Assembly: GCA_016781505.1 (NCBI GenBank)
Contig: JADDQF010000024.1
Coordinates: forward strand, 1-64,000
Reading direction: 5' to 3'
DNA length: 64,000 bases
From: a bacterium
Lineage (GTDB): Bacteria > Chloroflexota > Chloroflexia > Chloroflexales > Kallotenuaceae
The notes below the pieces were generated by a model, which saw only the letters and a list, made by a program, of their open reading frames with translations, did no database searches and had not been told where the DNA came from. Shown here piece by piece: positions 7,427-16,457 of the stretch (positions are counted from its first letter, which is position 1; every line of letters begins with the position of its first letter). The translations under genes were made by a program, and so were the position numbers.

Positions 7427-9439
7427 TTACCCAGGCGCTGTTTCTGCTTCACCTTTGTTTGCGTTACGGCTTTTAGCCAGCTCGGCAAAATAGGCAATCG
7501 TGTGCGGGTTGCTCATTGAGTCGGGATTGGCCGCTTTTTCTACCGGCACGCCCAGAAACAGCTTTTTGATCGGGACCTCCAGCTTCTTGCCGTTGAGCGT
7601 GCGCGGCACCTCGGGGATCGCAAAGATCTCGTCGGGAATGTGCCGGGGTGATAGGGCAGTGCGAATCCGCTGCTTAATGGTCTTTTTGAGGGCATCGTCC
7701 AGCTGATGGCCGGGCTTGAGCACCACAAAGAGGGGCATATACGAAGCGCGGCCCAGGCCTTCCAGGTCGATCACCAGACTATCCAGCACCTCGGGAATAT
7801 CCTCCACCACCCGGTAAAACTCGCTGGTGCCCATGCGCACGCCCTGGCGATTGATCGTTGAATCGGAGCGGCCATAAATGATGGCGCTGCCTCGTGGCGT
7901 AATCTTGATCCAATCGCCGTGACGCCAGATGCCGGGATACATCTCGAAGTAGCTTTCGCGGTAACGTGTGTGATCAGGGTCGTTCCAGAAAAAGAGCGGC
8001 ATCGACGGCATCGGATCGGTGATGACCAGCTCGCCGACCTGAGCGATCAAGGGCTGGCCCTGCTCGTCTAATGCTTGAACGTTTGCGCCCAGGCAGCGGC
8101 ACTGGAGCTCACCGGCATACACGGGCAACAGCGGACAGCCACCTACAAAGGCGGTACACAGATCCGTCCCGCCGCTGATCGATGCCAGCCATAGGTCGGA
8201 CTTGACCTGCTGGTAGGCCCACTGGAAGCCTTCGGGCGGCAAGGGCGAGCCGGTCGAGCCGATGCCTTTCAGCTGCGGTAGGTCGAACGACAGGCCGGGG
8301 GTCAGGCCTGCCTTCATGCACGAGGTGAGGTAGGGCGCGCTGGTGCCGAAAAAGGTCATACCTGTGTCGTGCGCAAATTGCCACAGAATGCCCAGATCGG
8401 GATAGGCGGGACTGCCATCGTACAGCAGGATCGTCGCGCCGACGAGCAAACCGCCCACCAAAAAGTTCCACATCATCCAGCCGGTGGTGGTGAACCAGAA
8501 GAAGCGGTCACCCCTTTTAAGGTCGAGATGGAGGCTAAGCGATTTCAGATGCTCCAGCAAAATGCCGCCCTGCCCTTGCACAATCGGCTTGGGCAAGCCC
8601 GTCGTGCCGGACGAGTACAGGATCCACAGCGGGTGGTCAAAGGGAACGGGCGTAAACGTCGGCTCGACCTCGCTCGCCAGCAGATCATCCCAAACCACTG
8701 TGTTACGCAGGCTCGCGGCCGTGGCTTGGGGGTCGAGGTACGGAATCAGAATGGTTTGGCGCACCGTGGGCAGGGCGCGCTGAAGTTCGGCGATGGTGGA
8801 ATAGCGCTCAAAGGCCTTGCCGCCATACTGGTAGCCATCGACGGCAAACAGCACCACGGGCTCGATCTGGGTAAAGCGGTCGATCACGCTGGGGCTGCCA
8901 AAATCGGGCGAACAGCTTGACCAGACTGCGCCGACGCTGGCACAGGCCAGAAACGCGACCACGGCCTGGGGAATGTTCGGCAGATAGCCCACGACGCGGT
9001 CGCCGGGTTGCACATTCATGCCCCGCAGTGCCGCGGTGATCGCGCCAACGTGCCGTCGCAGCTCCGCCCAGCTGATCTCGACGGCTGGCTGCCGCTCGGA
9101 TTGAAAAACGATCGCGGGGGTGTCTGAGTTGGCATGGCGCAACGCGTGCCGGGCGTAGTTAAGCGTCGCACCGCTGAACCATTGGGCGCCGGGCATTGCC
9201 CGACGCGGCAGCACGGCGTCATATGGCGTGGCCGCCTCCACGTCAAAATATTCCCATAGCGACGCCCAAAAGCCTTCAAGGTCGCTTACCGACCAATCCC
9301 ACAACGCTCCGTAGCTGGTAAAGCTGTGCCCGCGTTGTTTGAGCCATGTAAGATAATCGGTGATGGCGGCCTGGGATTGAAGGGCAGCCGGCGGCTCCCA
9401 CAGAATAGTGCCAGGCGTAGCTTCTGTATCCGCGGACAT
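7427..9439 (-). CDS. Acetoacetyl-CoA synthetase
   Basis: ANL-superfamily ligase of 670 aa that activates acetoacetate to acetoacetyl-CoA through an acyl-adenylate. This lets ketone bodies or polyhydroxybutyrate breakdown products enter CoA metabolism. Visible marks are the ATP motif (LYSSGTTGLPKPIVQ), an N-terminal region typical of acetoacetate ligases (WDWSVSDLEGFWASLWEYF) and the C-terminal NGKKLEVP loop with the catalytic Lys. The start at 9439 (MSADTEATPG) follows GGGGAGGAC, and the frame is open 36 codons further without a ribosome site. It reads alone, divergent from the pterin operon. Confidence 0.88.
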   Translation of the reverse strand: MSADTEATPGTILWEPPAALQSQAAITDYLTWLKQRGHSFTSYGALWDWSVSDLEGFWASLWEYFDVEAATPYDAVLPRRAMPGAQWFSGATLNYARHALRHANSDTPAIVFQSERQPAVEISWAELRRHVGAITAALRGMNVQPGDRVVGYLPNIPQAVVAFLACASVGAVWSSCSPDFGSPSVIDRFTQIEPVVLFAVDGYQYGGKAFERYSTIAELQRALPTVRQTILIPYLDPQATAASLRNTVVWDDLLASEVEPTFTPVPFDHPLWILYSSGTTGLPKPIVQGQGGILLEHLKSLSLHLDLKRGDRFFWFTTTGWMMWNFLVGGLLVGATILLYDGSPAYPDLGILWQFAHDTGMTFFGTSAPYLTSCMKAGLTPGLSFDLPQLKGIGSTGSPLPPEGFQWAYQQVKSDLWLASISGGTDLCTAFVGGCPLLPVYAGELQCRCLGANVQALDEQGQPLIAQVGELVITDPMPSMPLFFWNDPDHTRYRESYFEMYPGIWRHGDWIKITPRGSAIIYGRSDSTINRQGVRMGTSEFYRVVEDIPEVLDSLVIDLEGLGRASYMPLFVVLKPGHQLDDALKKTIKQRIRTALSPRHIPDEIFAIPEVPRTLNGKKLEVPIKKLFLGVPVEKAANPDSMSNPHTIAYFAELAKSRNANKGEAETAPG

Positions 9440-9617
9440 CTTTGTCCTCCCCGGTAGTGTAAGGGTAACAGCAGTGCAGCGCGCCGCGGCACTACGATAG
9501 CATGATGCACTGCCGAGCGTCAACGGCATGCATCCTTCGTCGGGCAATTAGCGTACTATATTTTAGTAAGTGAACAGACGGCTTAAGCCCGGCGCGTTTC
9601 GCGCAGAAAGGATTGGT

Positions 9618-10436
9618 ATGGAAGTCTTAACCAGCAAGCGCTTCGAGTTTTCCGCAGCCCACCGGTATTGGAACCCGGAATGGAGCGCCGAGCGGAACAT
9701 CGAAGTCTTTGGGAAATGCACCAACTCCCACGGCCACGGGCATAACTATGTGCTGGAAGTAACCGTAGCGGGAGCGGTAGATCCCGTGACGGGGATGGTG
9801 ATCAACGTTTCCGAGCTCAAGCGTATCGTCGGGCGCGTGCTGGAAGGCTTTGACCATAAGCATCTCAACGAGGACACGCCCTACTTCCGCGATTGTCAGC
9901 CGACCACGGAAAATATTGTGCAGGTGCTGTGGTCGCTGATTGCGCCGGAGCTGCCCGCCGGTGTGCGGCTGCATCGCCTGCGTCTGTATGAGACTGCCGA
10001 CATCTTCGCCGACTTTTACGGCGGCGCCACGGCAAACTTTGGGCGTAACTACCAGTTTTCGGCGGCGCATCGGCTTGACAGTCCGCAGCTAAGCCCCGCG
10101 GAAAATACGGAATTGTACGGCAAATGTAATAATCTCAAAGGCCATGGTCACGATTATCGCTTCGAGGTAACGGTGGAGGGACCGGTCGAGCGCGAAACCG
10201 GAATGGTGATAAACTTGGTTGAGCTTGACGCCGCTGTGCGTCCACTGCTGGACGAACTGGATCACACGCACTTGGACCTCCAGCACGCGTTTTTTGTTGA
10301 ACGGCCATCAACTGCCGAACATGTTGTCGCGTATCTGTGGCAGCGACTAGCCGCAGCACTCGGGCTGCGTCTACGGTGGATCAAGCTTTGGGAAACACCC
10401 AATAATATCTTTGAATATGGAGTGCACGAGCCATGA
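9618..10436 (+). CDS. Tandem-domain 6-pyruvoyl-tetrahydropterin synthase
   Basis: Two PTPS domains in one 272-aa chain. PTPS converts dihydroneopterin triphosphate to 6-pyruvoyl-tetrahydropterin. Half one has zinc ligands His15, His40 and His42, catalytic Cys34 (FGKCTN), Asp79-His80 and Glu125. Half two has His151, His176, His178, Cys170 (YGKCNN), Asp215-His216 and Glu259, so both halves look active. The GKCNN...GHGH wording is closer to animal PTPS than to QueD, which fits biopterin rather than queuosine synthesis. The start at ATG 9618 follows AGAAAGGA. The stop overlaps folE as ATGA. Confidence 0.85.
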   Translation: MEVLTSKRFEFSAAHRYWNPEWSAERNIEVFGKCTNSHGHGHNYVLEVTVAGAVDPVTGMVINVSELKRIVGRVLEGFDHKHLNEDTPYFRDCQPTTENIVQVLWSLIAPELPAGVRLHRLRLYETADIFADFYGGATANFGRNYQFSAAHRLDSPQLSPAENTELYGKCNNLKGHGHDYRFEVTVEGPVERETGMVINLVELDAAVRPLLDELDHTHLDLQHAFFVERPSTAEHVVAYLWQRLAAALGLRLRWIKLWETPNNIFEYGVHEP

Positions 10437-11149
10437 GCAGCGATACAGAAATACACGGGGCTACACCTGCGCCGTTGGTGATTGATGCCGAGGCGGCGGC
10501 GATTCAAGGCGATCATCCGCTCAACTATCTGGTTGACGCCGATGAGCGCACCGGCAAGCTCGAAGGTCTGCGCTTTCGGTCCAATCCGGAGATCGAGCGT
10601 GCGGTCGCCACAATTTTGCGGGAAATCGGCGAAGATCCCGAGCGCGAAGGCTTGCTCAATACGCCATCGCGTTTTTCCAAAGCGCTATCAGAGCTGACGG
10701 CGGGCTACCGCGTCGATCCCGAGGCGCTGATCAATGATGCGATCTTCACGGTGCACTACGACGAAATGGTGGTCGTGCGCGATATTCATTTTTACAGCAT
10801 CTGTGAACATCATATGCTGCCGTTTTATGGGCATGCGCATGTCGCGTACATTCCTAATGGCAAGGTGATCGGCCTGTCGAAGATTCCGCGGATTGTGGAA
10901 ATGTTTGCGCGCCGGCTTCAAGTGCAAGAGCGGATGACGGTCGAGATTGCCGATTTTATCGATCAGCATCTCAGTCCTACCGGCGTGGCGGTCGTCGCCG
11001 AAGGCACGCATCTGTGCTCGGTGATGCGTGGTGTGCGCAAAGAAAACGCCAGCATGGTTACCAGCGCGATGCGCGGCCACTTCAAGACCGACTCAAAGAC
11101 GCGCGGGGAGTTTCTGGAGCTGATCCGGAGCAGCCGCCATAATGACTGA
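10433..11149 (+). CDS. folE: GTP cyclohydrolase I
   Basis: 238 aa. Converts GTP to 7,8-dihydroneopterin triphosphate, the first step to folate and biopterin-type pterins. The zinc site is clear: Cys124 and His127 in CEHHMLPF, and Cys195 in [11 protein letters not shown]. The catalytic core starts near residue 50, and the first 50 residues are a variable extension. The ATG overlaps the stop of the PTPS gene (ATGA), and its own end overlaps the following SDR by 8 nt. This tight packing says its product feeds the neighbouring PTPS. Confidence 0.95.
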   Translation: MSSDTEIHGATPAPLVIDAEAAAIQGDHPLNYLVDADERTGKLEGLRFRSNPEIERAVATILREIGEDPEREGLLNTPSRFSKALSELTAGYRVDPEALINDAIFTVHYDEMVVVRDIHFYSICEHHMLPFYGHAHVAYIPNGKVIGLSKIPRIVEMFARRLQVQERMTVEIADFIDQHLSPTGVAVVAEGTHLCSVMRGVRKENASMVTSAMRGHFKTDSKTRGEFLELIRSSRHND

Positions 11150-11846
11150 GCGCGTGGTCGTGATTACAGGTGCTGGCCGTGGGATTGGCCGGGCTACGGC
11201 GGAAGCGTTTGCGCAACACGGCACGCATGTTGTGGTCGCTGCCCGCTCACAGGCCGAGCTTGCGGCCACAGCTGAGGCTGTCCGGGCAGGAGGCGGCGAG
11301 GCAACCAGTGTGCCCTGCGATGTCACGGCTGAGCCGCATGTTAAGCGGCTTGTCACGGCGGCTGCCGGTATCACCGGGCGGATCGACATTGTGGTCTGTA
11401 ATGCGGGCGTGGCTGCGGTCGCGCCCTTCACCCAGCTCACGATGACGGATTGGGAGCAGACACTGCGGGTGACGCTGACCGGTACGTTTTTGGTGTGCAA
11501 GCATGCAGTTGCCCACATGCAGTCCGGCGGCCAGCTGTTTACGCTCGGCTCGATCGCCGGACGAAGTGGTTTTCCCCATTGGTCGGCATACTCGGCCGCG
11601 AAATTTGGCGTTTTAGGCTTTAGTGAGGCGATTCGGGCGGAGCTACGGCAGCGTGGTATTCGGGTGACCGCCGTTATTCCAGGCGCGGTCAACACGCCGC
11701 TGTGGGATACCGTTCCCGGCGAGTGGAGCCGGGCTAACATGCTGCAGCCGGCTGATGTTGCCCGCGCTATTGTGCGCGCTGCTGCCGAGCCGCCGCATGT
11801 GTCGGTTGACGAGATCGTGCTGGGGCACATTGCGGGTGTGTTGTGA
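11142..11846 (+). CDS. Short-chain dehydrogenase/reductase, possible sepiapterin reductase
   Basis: Classical SDR of 234 aa with TGAGRGIG (9-16), NAG (87-89) and the catalytic Ser137, Tyr150 and Lys154 (GSIAGRSG...YSAAK). The NRAARS-like region after beta-2 (VVAARS) suits NADP(H). By sequence alone it is a general reductase. Its overlap with folE and linkage to PTPS make reduction of 6-pyruvoyl-tetrahydropterin (sepiapterin reductase role) the best guess. A FolM-like dihydropterin reductase is the main alternative. Confidence 0.8.
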   Translation: MTERVVVITGAGRGIGRATAEAFAQHGTHVVVAARSQAELAATAEAVRAGGGEATSVPCDVTAEPHVKRLVTAAAGITGRIDIVVCNAGVAAVAPFTQLTMTDWEQTLRVTLTGTFLVCKHAVAHMQSGGQLFTLGSIAGRSGFPHWSAYSAAKFGVLGFSEAIRAELRQRGIRVTAVIPGAVNTPLWDTVPGEWSRANMLQPADVARAIVRAAAEPPHVSVDEIVLGHIAGVL

Positions 11847-11907
11847 TCCGAACGCCACAGAGCTTCAAGGAGCGAGGCGGTGTGCTTGGGATTGGGGTGG
11901 AAAGTCG

Positions 11908-12762
11908 ATGACCCAACCGCGCGGGCCGGGTGCGCCCTTCGTTACCTTGTTCGACGAGCAGAGCCGCAGCGAACGAACGCTGCCGCCAGCGTTTCAGGCG
12001 CTGTACGCCCCCTGGCCACTGCCCGAACCGACCGACCGGCCGTTTACCTACGTCAATTTTGTGATGTCCCACGATGGCCGTGTCTCGTTCAACGAGCCTG
12101 ACCACCTCGGAGGCGGCGATATTAGCCGGCGCGATCCGCACGACCGTTGGCTGATGGCGCTGCTGCGTGCCCGAGCGGATGCCGTACTGGTCGGCGGATC
12201 GTCCATTGAGGCGGCCGGCAACCATGTGTGGACGCCCCAGGCGGTCTTTCCCGCGGACGCCTCAGCCTTTGCCGCATTGAGGTCGCATGAAGGCCGCTCG
12301 TCGATTCCGTTGATGGTGGTGCTGACGCGGAGCGGCCGGATGCCTGCCCATGCACCTTCCTTGGACGACCCCCAAATTCCTGTTCTGATAGCCACGACGA
12401 GCACTGGCGCAGCAACTGCTCAACGTATTTTGGACCAGCGGGAGCATGTGCGCTACCTGGTTGTCGGCGACAAGCTTGATCAGCCGAGTGTGATGCGTGC
12501 TCTGCGCTACGAGTACGAGGTAACAACCCTGCTCTGCGAGGCTGGACCCCAAGTGTACGGCGCGCTGCTCCAAGACAAGCTGATCGACGAAGCATTTGTC
12601 ACGATCAGCCCGATCATGGTCGGCCGTACCGACGAGCAGCAGCGGCCCAGCTTAGTTGAAGGGGCCGCATTTCCTCCCGCCGATCCACCGCAACTCCGCC
12701 TGCTGAGCGTGCATCGGCAGGGCAGCTATCTGTACCTCCATTCCCGCTACCAGCAAACCTGA
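11908..12762 (+). CDS. RibD C-terminal domain (DHFR-like) reductase
   Basis: 284-aa protein of the RibD-C/dihydrofolate-reductase-like fold, which reduces pteridine- or pyrimidine-type substrates with NADPH. Marks are VNFVMSHDGRVSF near the start, VLVGGSSIEAAG, and LLCEAGPQVYGALL with the Gly-rich loop usual in RibD-C. No deaminase domain is attached. It closes the pterin operon 61 nt after the SDR, so a dihydropteridine-reducing or pterin-related role is likely. A riboflavin reductase role is less likely because no rib genes are near. The ATG at 11908 follows GTGGAAAG. Confidence 0.75.
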   Translation: MTQPRGPGAPFVTLFDEQSRSERTLPPAFQALYAPWPLPEPTDRPFTYVNFVMSHDGRVSFNEPDHLGGGDISRRDPHDRWLMALLRARADAVLVGGSSIEAAGNHVWTPQAVFPADASAFAALRSHEGRSSIPLMVVLTRSGRMPAHAPSLDDPQIPVLIATTSTGAATAQRILDQREHVRYLVVGDKLDQPSVMRALRYEYEVTTLLCEAGPQVYGALLQDKLIDEAFVTISPIMVGRTDEQQRPSLVEGAAFPPADPPQLRLLSVHRQGSYLYLHSRYQQT

Positions 12763-12788
12763 GTATGGATATACGCGGGGTGCATTGG

Positions 12789-13064
12789 CTACAATGCTTC
12801 AACGGCCCGTGCCAGATCCAGATCTTTCTGTGTCACCTGATTGCCGGCATCATGCGTGACGAGCGCGAGTGTGATGCGGTTGTAGCGGATATCGATATCG
12901 GGGTGATGGCCATGCGCTTCAGCCAAAAAGCCAACCCGTACCGTCCAGCCAACCGCATCGACGAAATTTGGGAAGCGGAAAGTTTTCCGCAGCATTCCGC
13001 CCTCAAAAGCCCAGCCAGGTAAGTCGCGCAGCTGTTGCTGCAGAATCTTTGTATCCATCATCAC
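12789..13064 (-). CDS. Pterin-4a-carbinolamine dehydratase
   Basis: 91-aa PCD/DCoH fold enzyme that dehydrates 4a-hydroxytetrahydrobiopterin formed by aromatic amino acid hydroxylases, so the cofactor can be recycled. The family signature is visible: E-x-HGHHPDIDIRY, then LVTHDAGNQVTQKDLDLA. AAAGGAG precedes three consecutive ATGs, and the first (13064) is taken. It lies 30 nt after the glycosyltransferase gene on the same strand and converges on the folE operon with only 26 nt between stops. No aromatic hydroxylase is in the window. Confidence 0.92.
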   Translation of the reverse strand: MMMDTKILQQQLRDLPGWAFEGGMLRKTFRFPNFVDAVGWTVRVGFLAEAHGHHPDIDIRYNRITLALVTHDAGNQVTQKDLDLARAVEAL

Positions 13065-13094
13065 GGCTCCTTTGCCTTGGGTGCCGCATGCTGT

Positions 13095-14237
13095 TCAGTG
13101 CTGTGCTGCCCCGCATGCAGCTAGATCGTGCACTGCGGATAAAAAACGATTCGTAACCCGATTCCAGTCATAGTCCATGACCGCGGTATGGGCAGCTGCG
13201 CTGTATCGCGCTCGACGCTCGTGGTCCGTCAGCAGCAGCAGGAGGGCGCCTGCAAGACTGTGGGGCTCACTTGGCGGCACCAGAATGCCTGTCACGCCAT
13301 GCTGCACGACCTCCGGAATCGCTGCTGCGGTCGTTGACACAACGGGTACGCCCGCCACCATGGCTTCCAGCAGCACAATCCCAAAGCCCTCCTGGACGCT
13401 AGGCAGACAAAACAGATCACAGTGACTATACTCATGGCGGACTGCCGGATCGGGAATGCCGCCCAAAAACACCACCTGCTCCGCAACGCCAAGCGCTTGG
13501 GCCAGCGCCACCAGCGCAGCATGCTCGGGGCCATCCCCCACGATCCGCAGGCGGGCATCCGGCACATGGGCACACAGCAGCGCAAAGGCTGCGATCAGAT
13601 CGGCGACGTGCTTGCGGGGATACTGGCGCGCAACGCACAAAATCGTTGGCCGCAGGTCCCGGCGTGGGGGTGCGGCGACCAGGGCTGCTCGCCATTCATC
13701 CACGTCGATGCCCTCGGGCACGATGGCGATGTTGGCTGCTGGCACACGGTAATGGCGAGCAATACGGTCTCGGCAATAGCGGCTCGTGGTTAGCACCCGG
13801 TCGGCGCGCCGTGCATTCATGCCTTCGAGCCGTGCCAGCAGGCTGAACAGCAGCCGAATCCGCCCACGCTCGTGTTGCAATTCTTCGGCAATGATGCCCT
13901 TAATCGAGCAGACAAAGGGCGTGCGTCCGCGGCGCAGCCACACTCCGTCCCAGTCGAACCCAACCACGAGGTCGTAGGCGGAGGGCCGCAGCCGCTGCGG
14001 CAGCAGCAGATTAAAGCACAGCCGCCGGGCGGTAATGGGCAGTCGGCGCCACAGGCCATGGGTGGGCGGCGCGATGCGGTCAACCGTGTGGCCCTGCCGC
14101 CGCAGGGTCTGCTCCAGGCCGCCGATCCCGACCGCGGTGCCGCTGCCGTCAACGGCCGATTGCAGCCACGAGTCAAGAAACGCGATGCGGAGACTAGTGC
14201 CGACATCGCGCGGTCGTACTGTGTTAGCGTGTTCCAC
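13095..14237 (-). CDS. Glycosyltransferase family 4 protein
   Basis: GT-B fold retaining glycosyltransferase of 380 aa. The C-terminal nucleotide-sugar half shows RQYPRKHVADLI, FLGGIPD and the E-x7-E motif (EGFGIVLLE). The N-terminal acceptor half has a glycine-rich loop (GSGTAVGIGGLEQ). It heads a two-gene unit with the carbinolamine dehydratase, opposite the biopterin-type operon. That setting raises the possibility that it glycosylates a pterin, as known pteridine glucosyltransferases do in cyanobacteria. Cell-surface or lipid glycosylation is the default alternative. Confidence 0.85.
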   Translation of the reverse strand: MEHANTVRPRDVGTSLRIAFLDSWLQSAVDGSGTAVGIGGLEQTLRRQGHTVDRIAPPTHGLWRRLPITARRLCFNLLLPQRLRPSAYDLVVGFDWDGVWLRRGRTPFVCSIKGIIAEELQHERGRIRLLFSLLARLEGMNARRADRVLTTSRYCRDRIARHYRVPAANIAIVPEGIDVDEWRAALVAAPPRRDLRPTILCVARQYPRKHVADLIAAFALLCAHVPDARLRIVGDGPEHAALVALAQALGVAEQVVFLGGIPDPAVRHEYSHCDLFCLPSVQEGFGIVLLEAMVAGVPVVSTTAAAIPEVVQHGVTGILVPPSEPHSLAGALLLLLTDHERRARYSAAAHTAVMDYDWNRVTNRFLSAVHDLAACGAAQH

Positions 14238-14254
14238 TTGCCGACCTGTTGGGC

Positions 14255-15175
14255 TTAATCGTCTTTCAGTTCGGGCGGATACAAGAAATAGTTGGCCGCC
14301 GATGCCGCGGTCCCGCCTTCGTGCACAGCTGTGGTAACCTGATGCGAATGGAGCCGAGTCACGTCGCCGGCGGCATACACACCCGCTACATTGGTTTTTT
14401 GCTCCGTATCGACGCAGATGTACCCTTCGGCGCTCAACAGGACCCCCACATCTTGGGCTAGCTTGGTTTGTGGTGTGGCGCCGTGCTGGCAGAAGAGTTG
14501 ATCGACCTCAATGCGCTGGCCGCCTTTGGTGATGATCGCCTCGAATTGTCCATCCGCCCCAATTGCCGTATCGATTTTGTCGTGGATGAGCGGAATATTG
14601 TGCCGCTGCAAGCGCTGCTGAAAGGATTCGTCGATGTAACAGTCGCGGCTGTCGGTGAGTACCCTCAAGTGGGAGGTGAAGCGTTGCAGCTGGAGCGCCT
14701 CGGAGGCGGCCGCATTGGTGTTGCCAGTTACGACTACCCGTGCATCTTTGCAGCCATAGCCGTCACAGGTGATGCACCAAAACATGCTGCGGCCGACATA
14801 CTCATCCCAGCCTGGAAAGTGCGAGTAATGATCTATCACACCTGTGCACAGAATAACAGCCCGGCCGCGCCATGCGCCAGCTTGGCCTTGAGCGGTAAAG
14901 ATGCCGTTTTCGCGCTTGAGCGTATCGATCTTATGCTCCAGCACCGTCACCTGCTCGTACTCGGCCAGCTGCTGGCGACCGCGCTCCCGCAGCTCACGCG
15001 CGGCAATGCCACCCGGAAAGCCGAGGTAGTTGTGATTGATCTGATGCCAGGTTGAACGGCCGCGTCCCGTATCAAAGAGCGCTACCTGGCGATCATAGCG
15101 GGCCAGATACAGCGCCGCCGACAGGCCAGCCGGGCCGCCCCCGACGACCAGTACCTCATACTCTTGTTCGGTCAT
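14255..15175 (-). CDS. Thioredoxin-reductase-like flavoprotein with degenerate NADPH site
   Basis: 306-aa FAD-dependent disulfide reductase fold. The FAD site (VVGGGPAGLSA) and redox pair Cys134-Ile-Thr-Cys137 are intact. The second dinucleotide motif, normally GxGxSA, reads GNTNAAASEA, and the usual HRR/RR phosphate-binding loop reads LTDSRD, so NADPH use is doubtful. Thioredoxin reductases that take electrons from ferredoxin or other flavins show similar loss. The neighbouring ferredoxin-NADP reductase may be relevant. AAAGAGGAGAGGAACAC precedes ATG 15175. Another 32 in-frame codons upstream lack a ribosome site. Confidence 0.82.
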   Translation of the reverse strand: MTEQEYEVLVVGGGPAGLSAALYLARYDRQVALFDTGRGRSTWHQINHNYLGFPGGIAARELRERGRQQLAEYEQVTVLEHKIDTLKRENGIFTAQGQAGAWRGRAVILCTGVIDHYSHFPGWDEYVGRSMFWCITCDGYGCKDARVVVTGNTNAAASEALQLQRFTSHLRVLTDSRDCYIDESFQQRLQRHNIPLIHDKIDTAIGADGQFEAIITKGGQRIEVDQLFCQHGATPQTKLAQDVGVLLSAEGYICVDTEQKTNVAGVYAAGDVTRLHSHQVTTAVHEGGTAASAANYFLYPPELKDD

Positions 15176-15325
15176 GTGTTCCTCTCCTCTTTTGCCGGGC
15201 CTTTGCTTACCAAAAAGCGGACCATAACCTAGGGGAGAGATACCAGACGCAACGACGCGCGACATATCCAACAGTCACACTACGACACCTTGGCCCCTAC
15301 AGCTACGCGTCGTTGCACAACGGCG

Positions 15326-16342
15326 TTACACGGCTGCCTTGGCAGGTGCTTCACTCTTTTCCGAAGAATGGCCGGGAAACAAGCGCGCCTTGGGATCGAC
15401 ATAGGTCTTGATTGCGTTGACCGCTACGGCCGCCTGCCCGAAGCCAACCGCGATCAGGTCCAGCTTAACCTCGGCGGCCGCAATATCGCCGGCCGCGTAC
15501 ACACCTGGCATACTTGTGGCGAACTTGCCGTCCACTTTCAGCGAGCGCTTTTCCAGCGACAAGCCCCAGTTCTTGATCGGCCCCATGTCGGCCTTGAAGC
15601 CGAGCGTGAGCAATACCGCGTCCATGGGCAGCTCGCGCTCCTCGCCGGTCTGGTTGTTGACAATGGTTACCGCTTCAACCTGATTCTCGCCGTGCACTTC
15701 CTTAAGCTCCCAAAAGGTCAGCACATTGGTCGGCGAGGCGTACAAATCTTTGATCGAGCCTTCGTGCGCCCGGAACTGATCGCGCCGGTGGATCAGGGTG
15801 ATCGATTTGGCGGTGTCTTGGAGGTTGAGCGCCCAGTCGATGGCCGAGTCGCCGCCGCCCACGATCAGCAGATTTTTGCCGGCAAACTCCGCCTTGGAAC
15901 GGACAAAATAAAAGACGCCTTTGTTTTCCAGCCGCGCAACGCCGGGAGCATCGAGCTTGTTAGGTGCGAAGGCACCCACTCCCGCCGCAATCAACACCGC
16001 CTTGGTCTGGTACTCGCCGCGCGTCGTTGCAAGCGTGATCTGCTTGTCGCCGTTGGGCACCAGATTGGTTACCTGCTCCTCAAGACGGATCGTTGGCTCG
16101 GACTGAGTCGCCTGCTCAACCAAGTTTTTGACCAAATCTTTCGCCAAGATCTTAGGAAAGCCCGGCACGTCGTAAATATATTTTTCAGGATATAGAACGG
16201 CCAGCTGGCCGCCGAGCTCAGGTAGTGCGTCCACCAATAGCGTCTTCATGCCGCGTAAGCCGGCATAGAAGGCGGCAAATAGTCCGGCCGGCCCGCCGCC
16301 AATAATTGTGACATCGTAGATTTCGTTGCCCATCTCAGACAT
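15326..16342 (-). CDS. Ferredoxin-NADP+ reductase, thioredoxin-reductase-like type
   Basis: 338-aa flavoprotein of the YumC/FNR2 family, which exchanges electrons between NADPH and ferredoxin. It has an FAD motif (IIGGGPAGLFAAFYAG), an intact NADPH motif (LIVGGGDSAIDWAL) and the HRRDQFRAH phosphate loop. There is no CxxC, and the C-terminal extension is the one that distinguishes FNR2 from thioredoxin reductase. The start at 16342 (MSEMGNEIYD) is chosen because GAAAGGATGG sits about 8 nt upstream. The open frame continues 20 codons. The thioredoxin-reductase-like gene follows 150 nt downstream. Confidence 0.88.
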   Translation of the reverse strand: MSEMGNEIYDVTIIGGGPAGLFAAFYAGLRGMKTLLVDALPELGGQLAVLYPEKYIYDVPGFPKILAKDLVKNLVEQATQSEPTIRLEEQVTNLVPNGDKQITLATTRGEYQTKAVLIAAGVGAFAPNKLDAPGVARLENKGVFYFVRSKAEFAGKNLLIVGGGDSAIDWALNLQDTAKSITLIHRRDQFRAHEGSIKDLYASPTNVLTFWELKEVHGENQVEAVTIVNNQTGEERELPMDAVLLTLGFKADMGPIKNWGLSLEKRSLKVDGKFATSMPGVYAAGDIAAAEVKLDLIAVGFGQAAVAVNAIKTYVDPKARLFPGHSSEKSEAPAKAAV

Positions 16343-16457
16343 TACGCCCATCCTTTCGCGGACGTTGGGAGCATCAGCTCCACTATTTGTTATGTCCTTC
16401 ACATTGTAGCCCTAAATTCCCGCAGCTGTCGAGCAGGACGCACTGGCAGCGCCCAGC

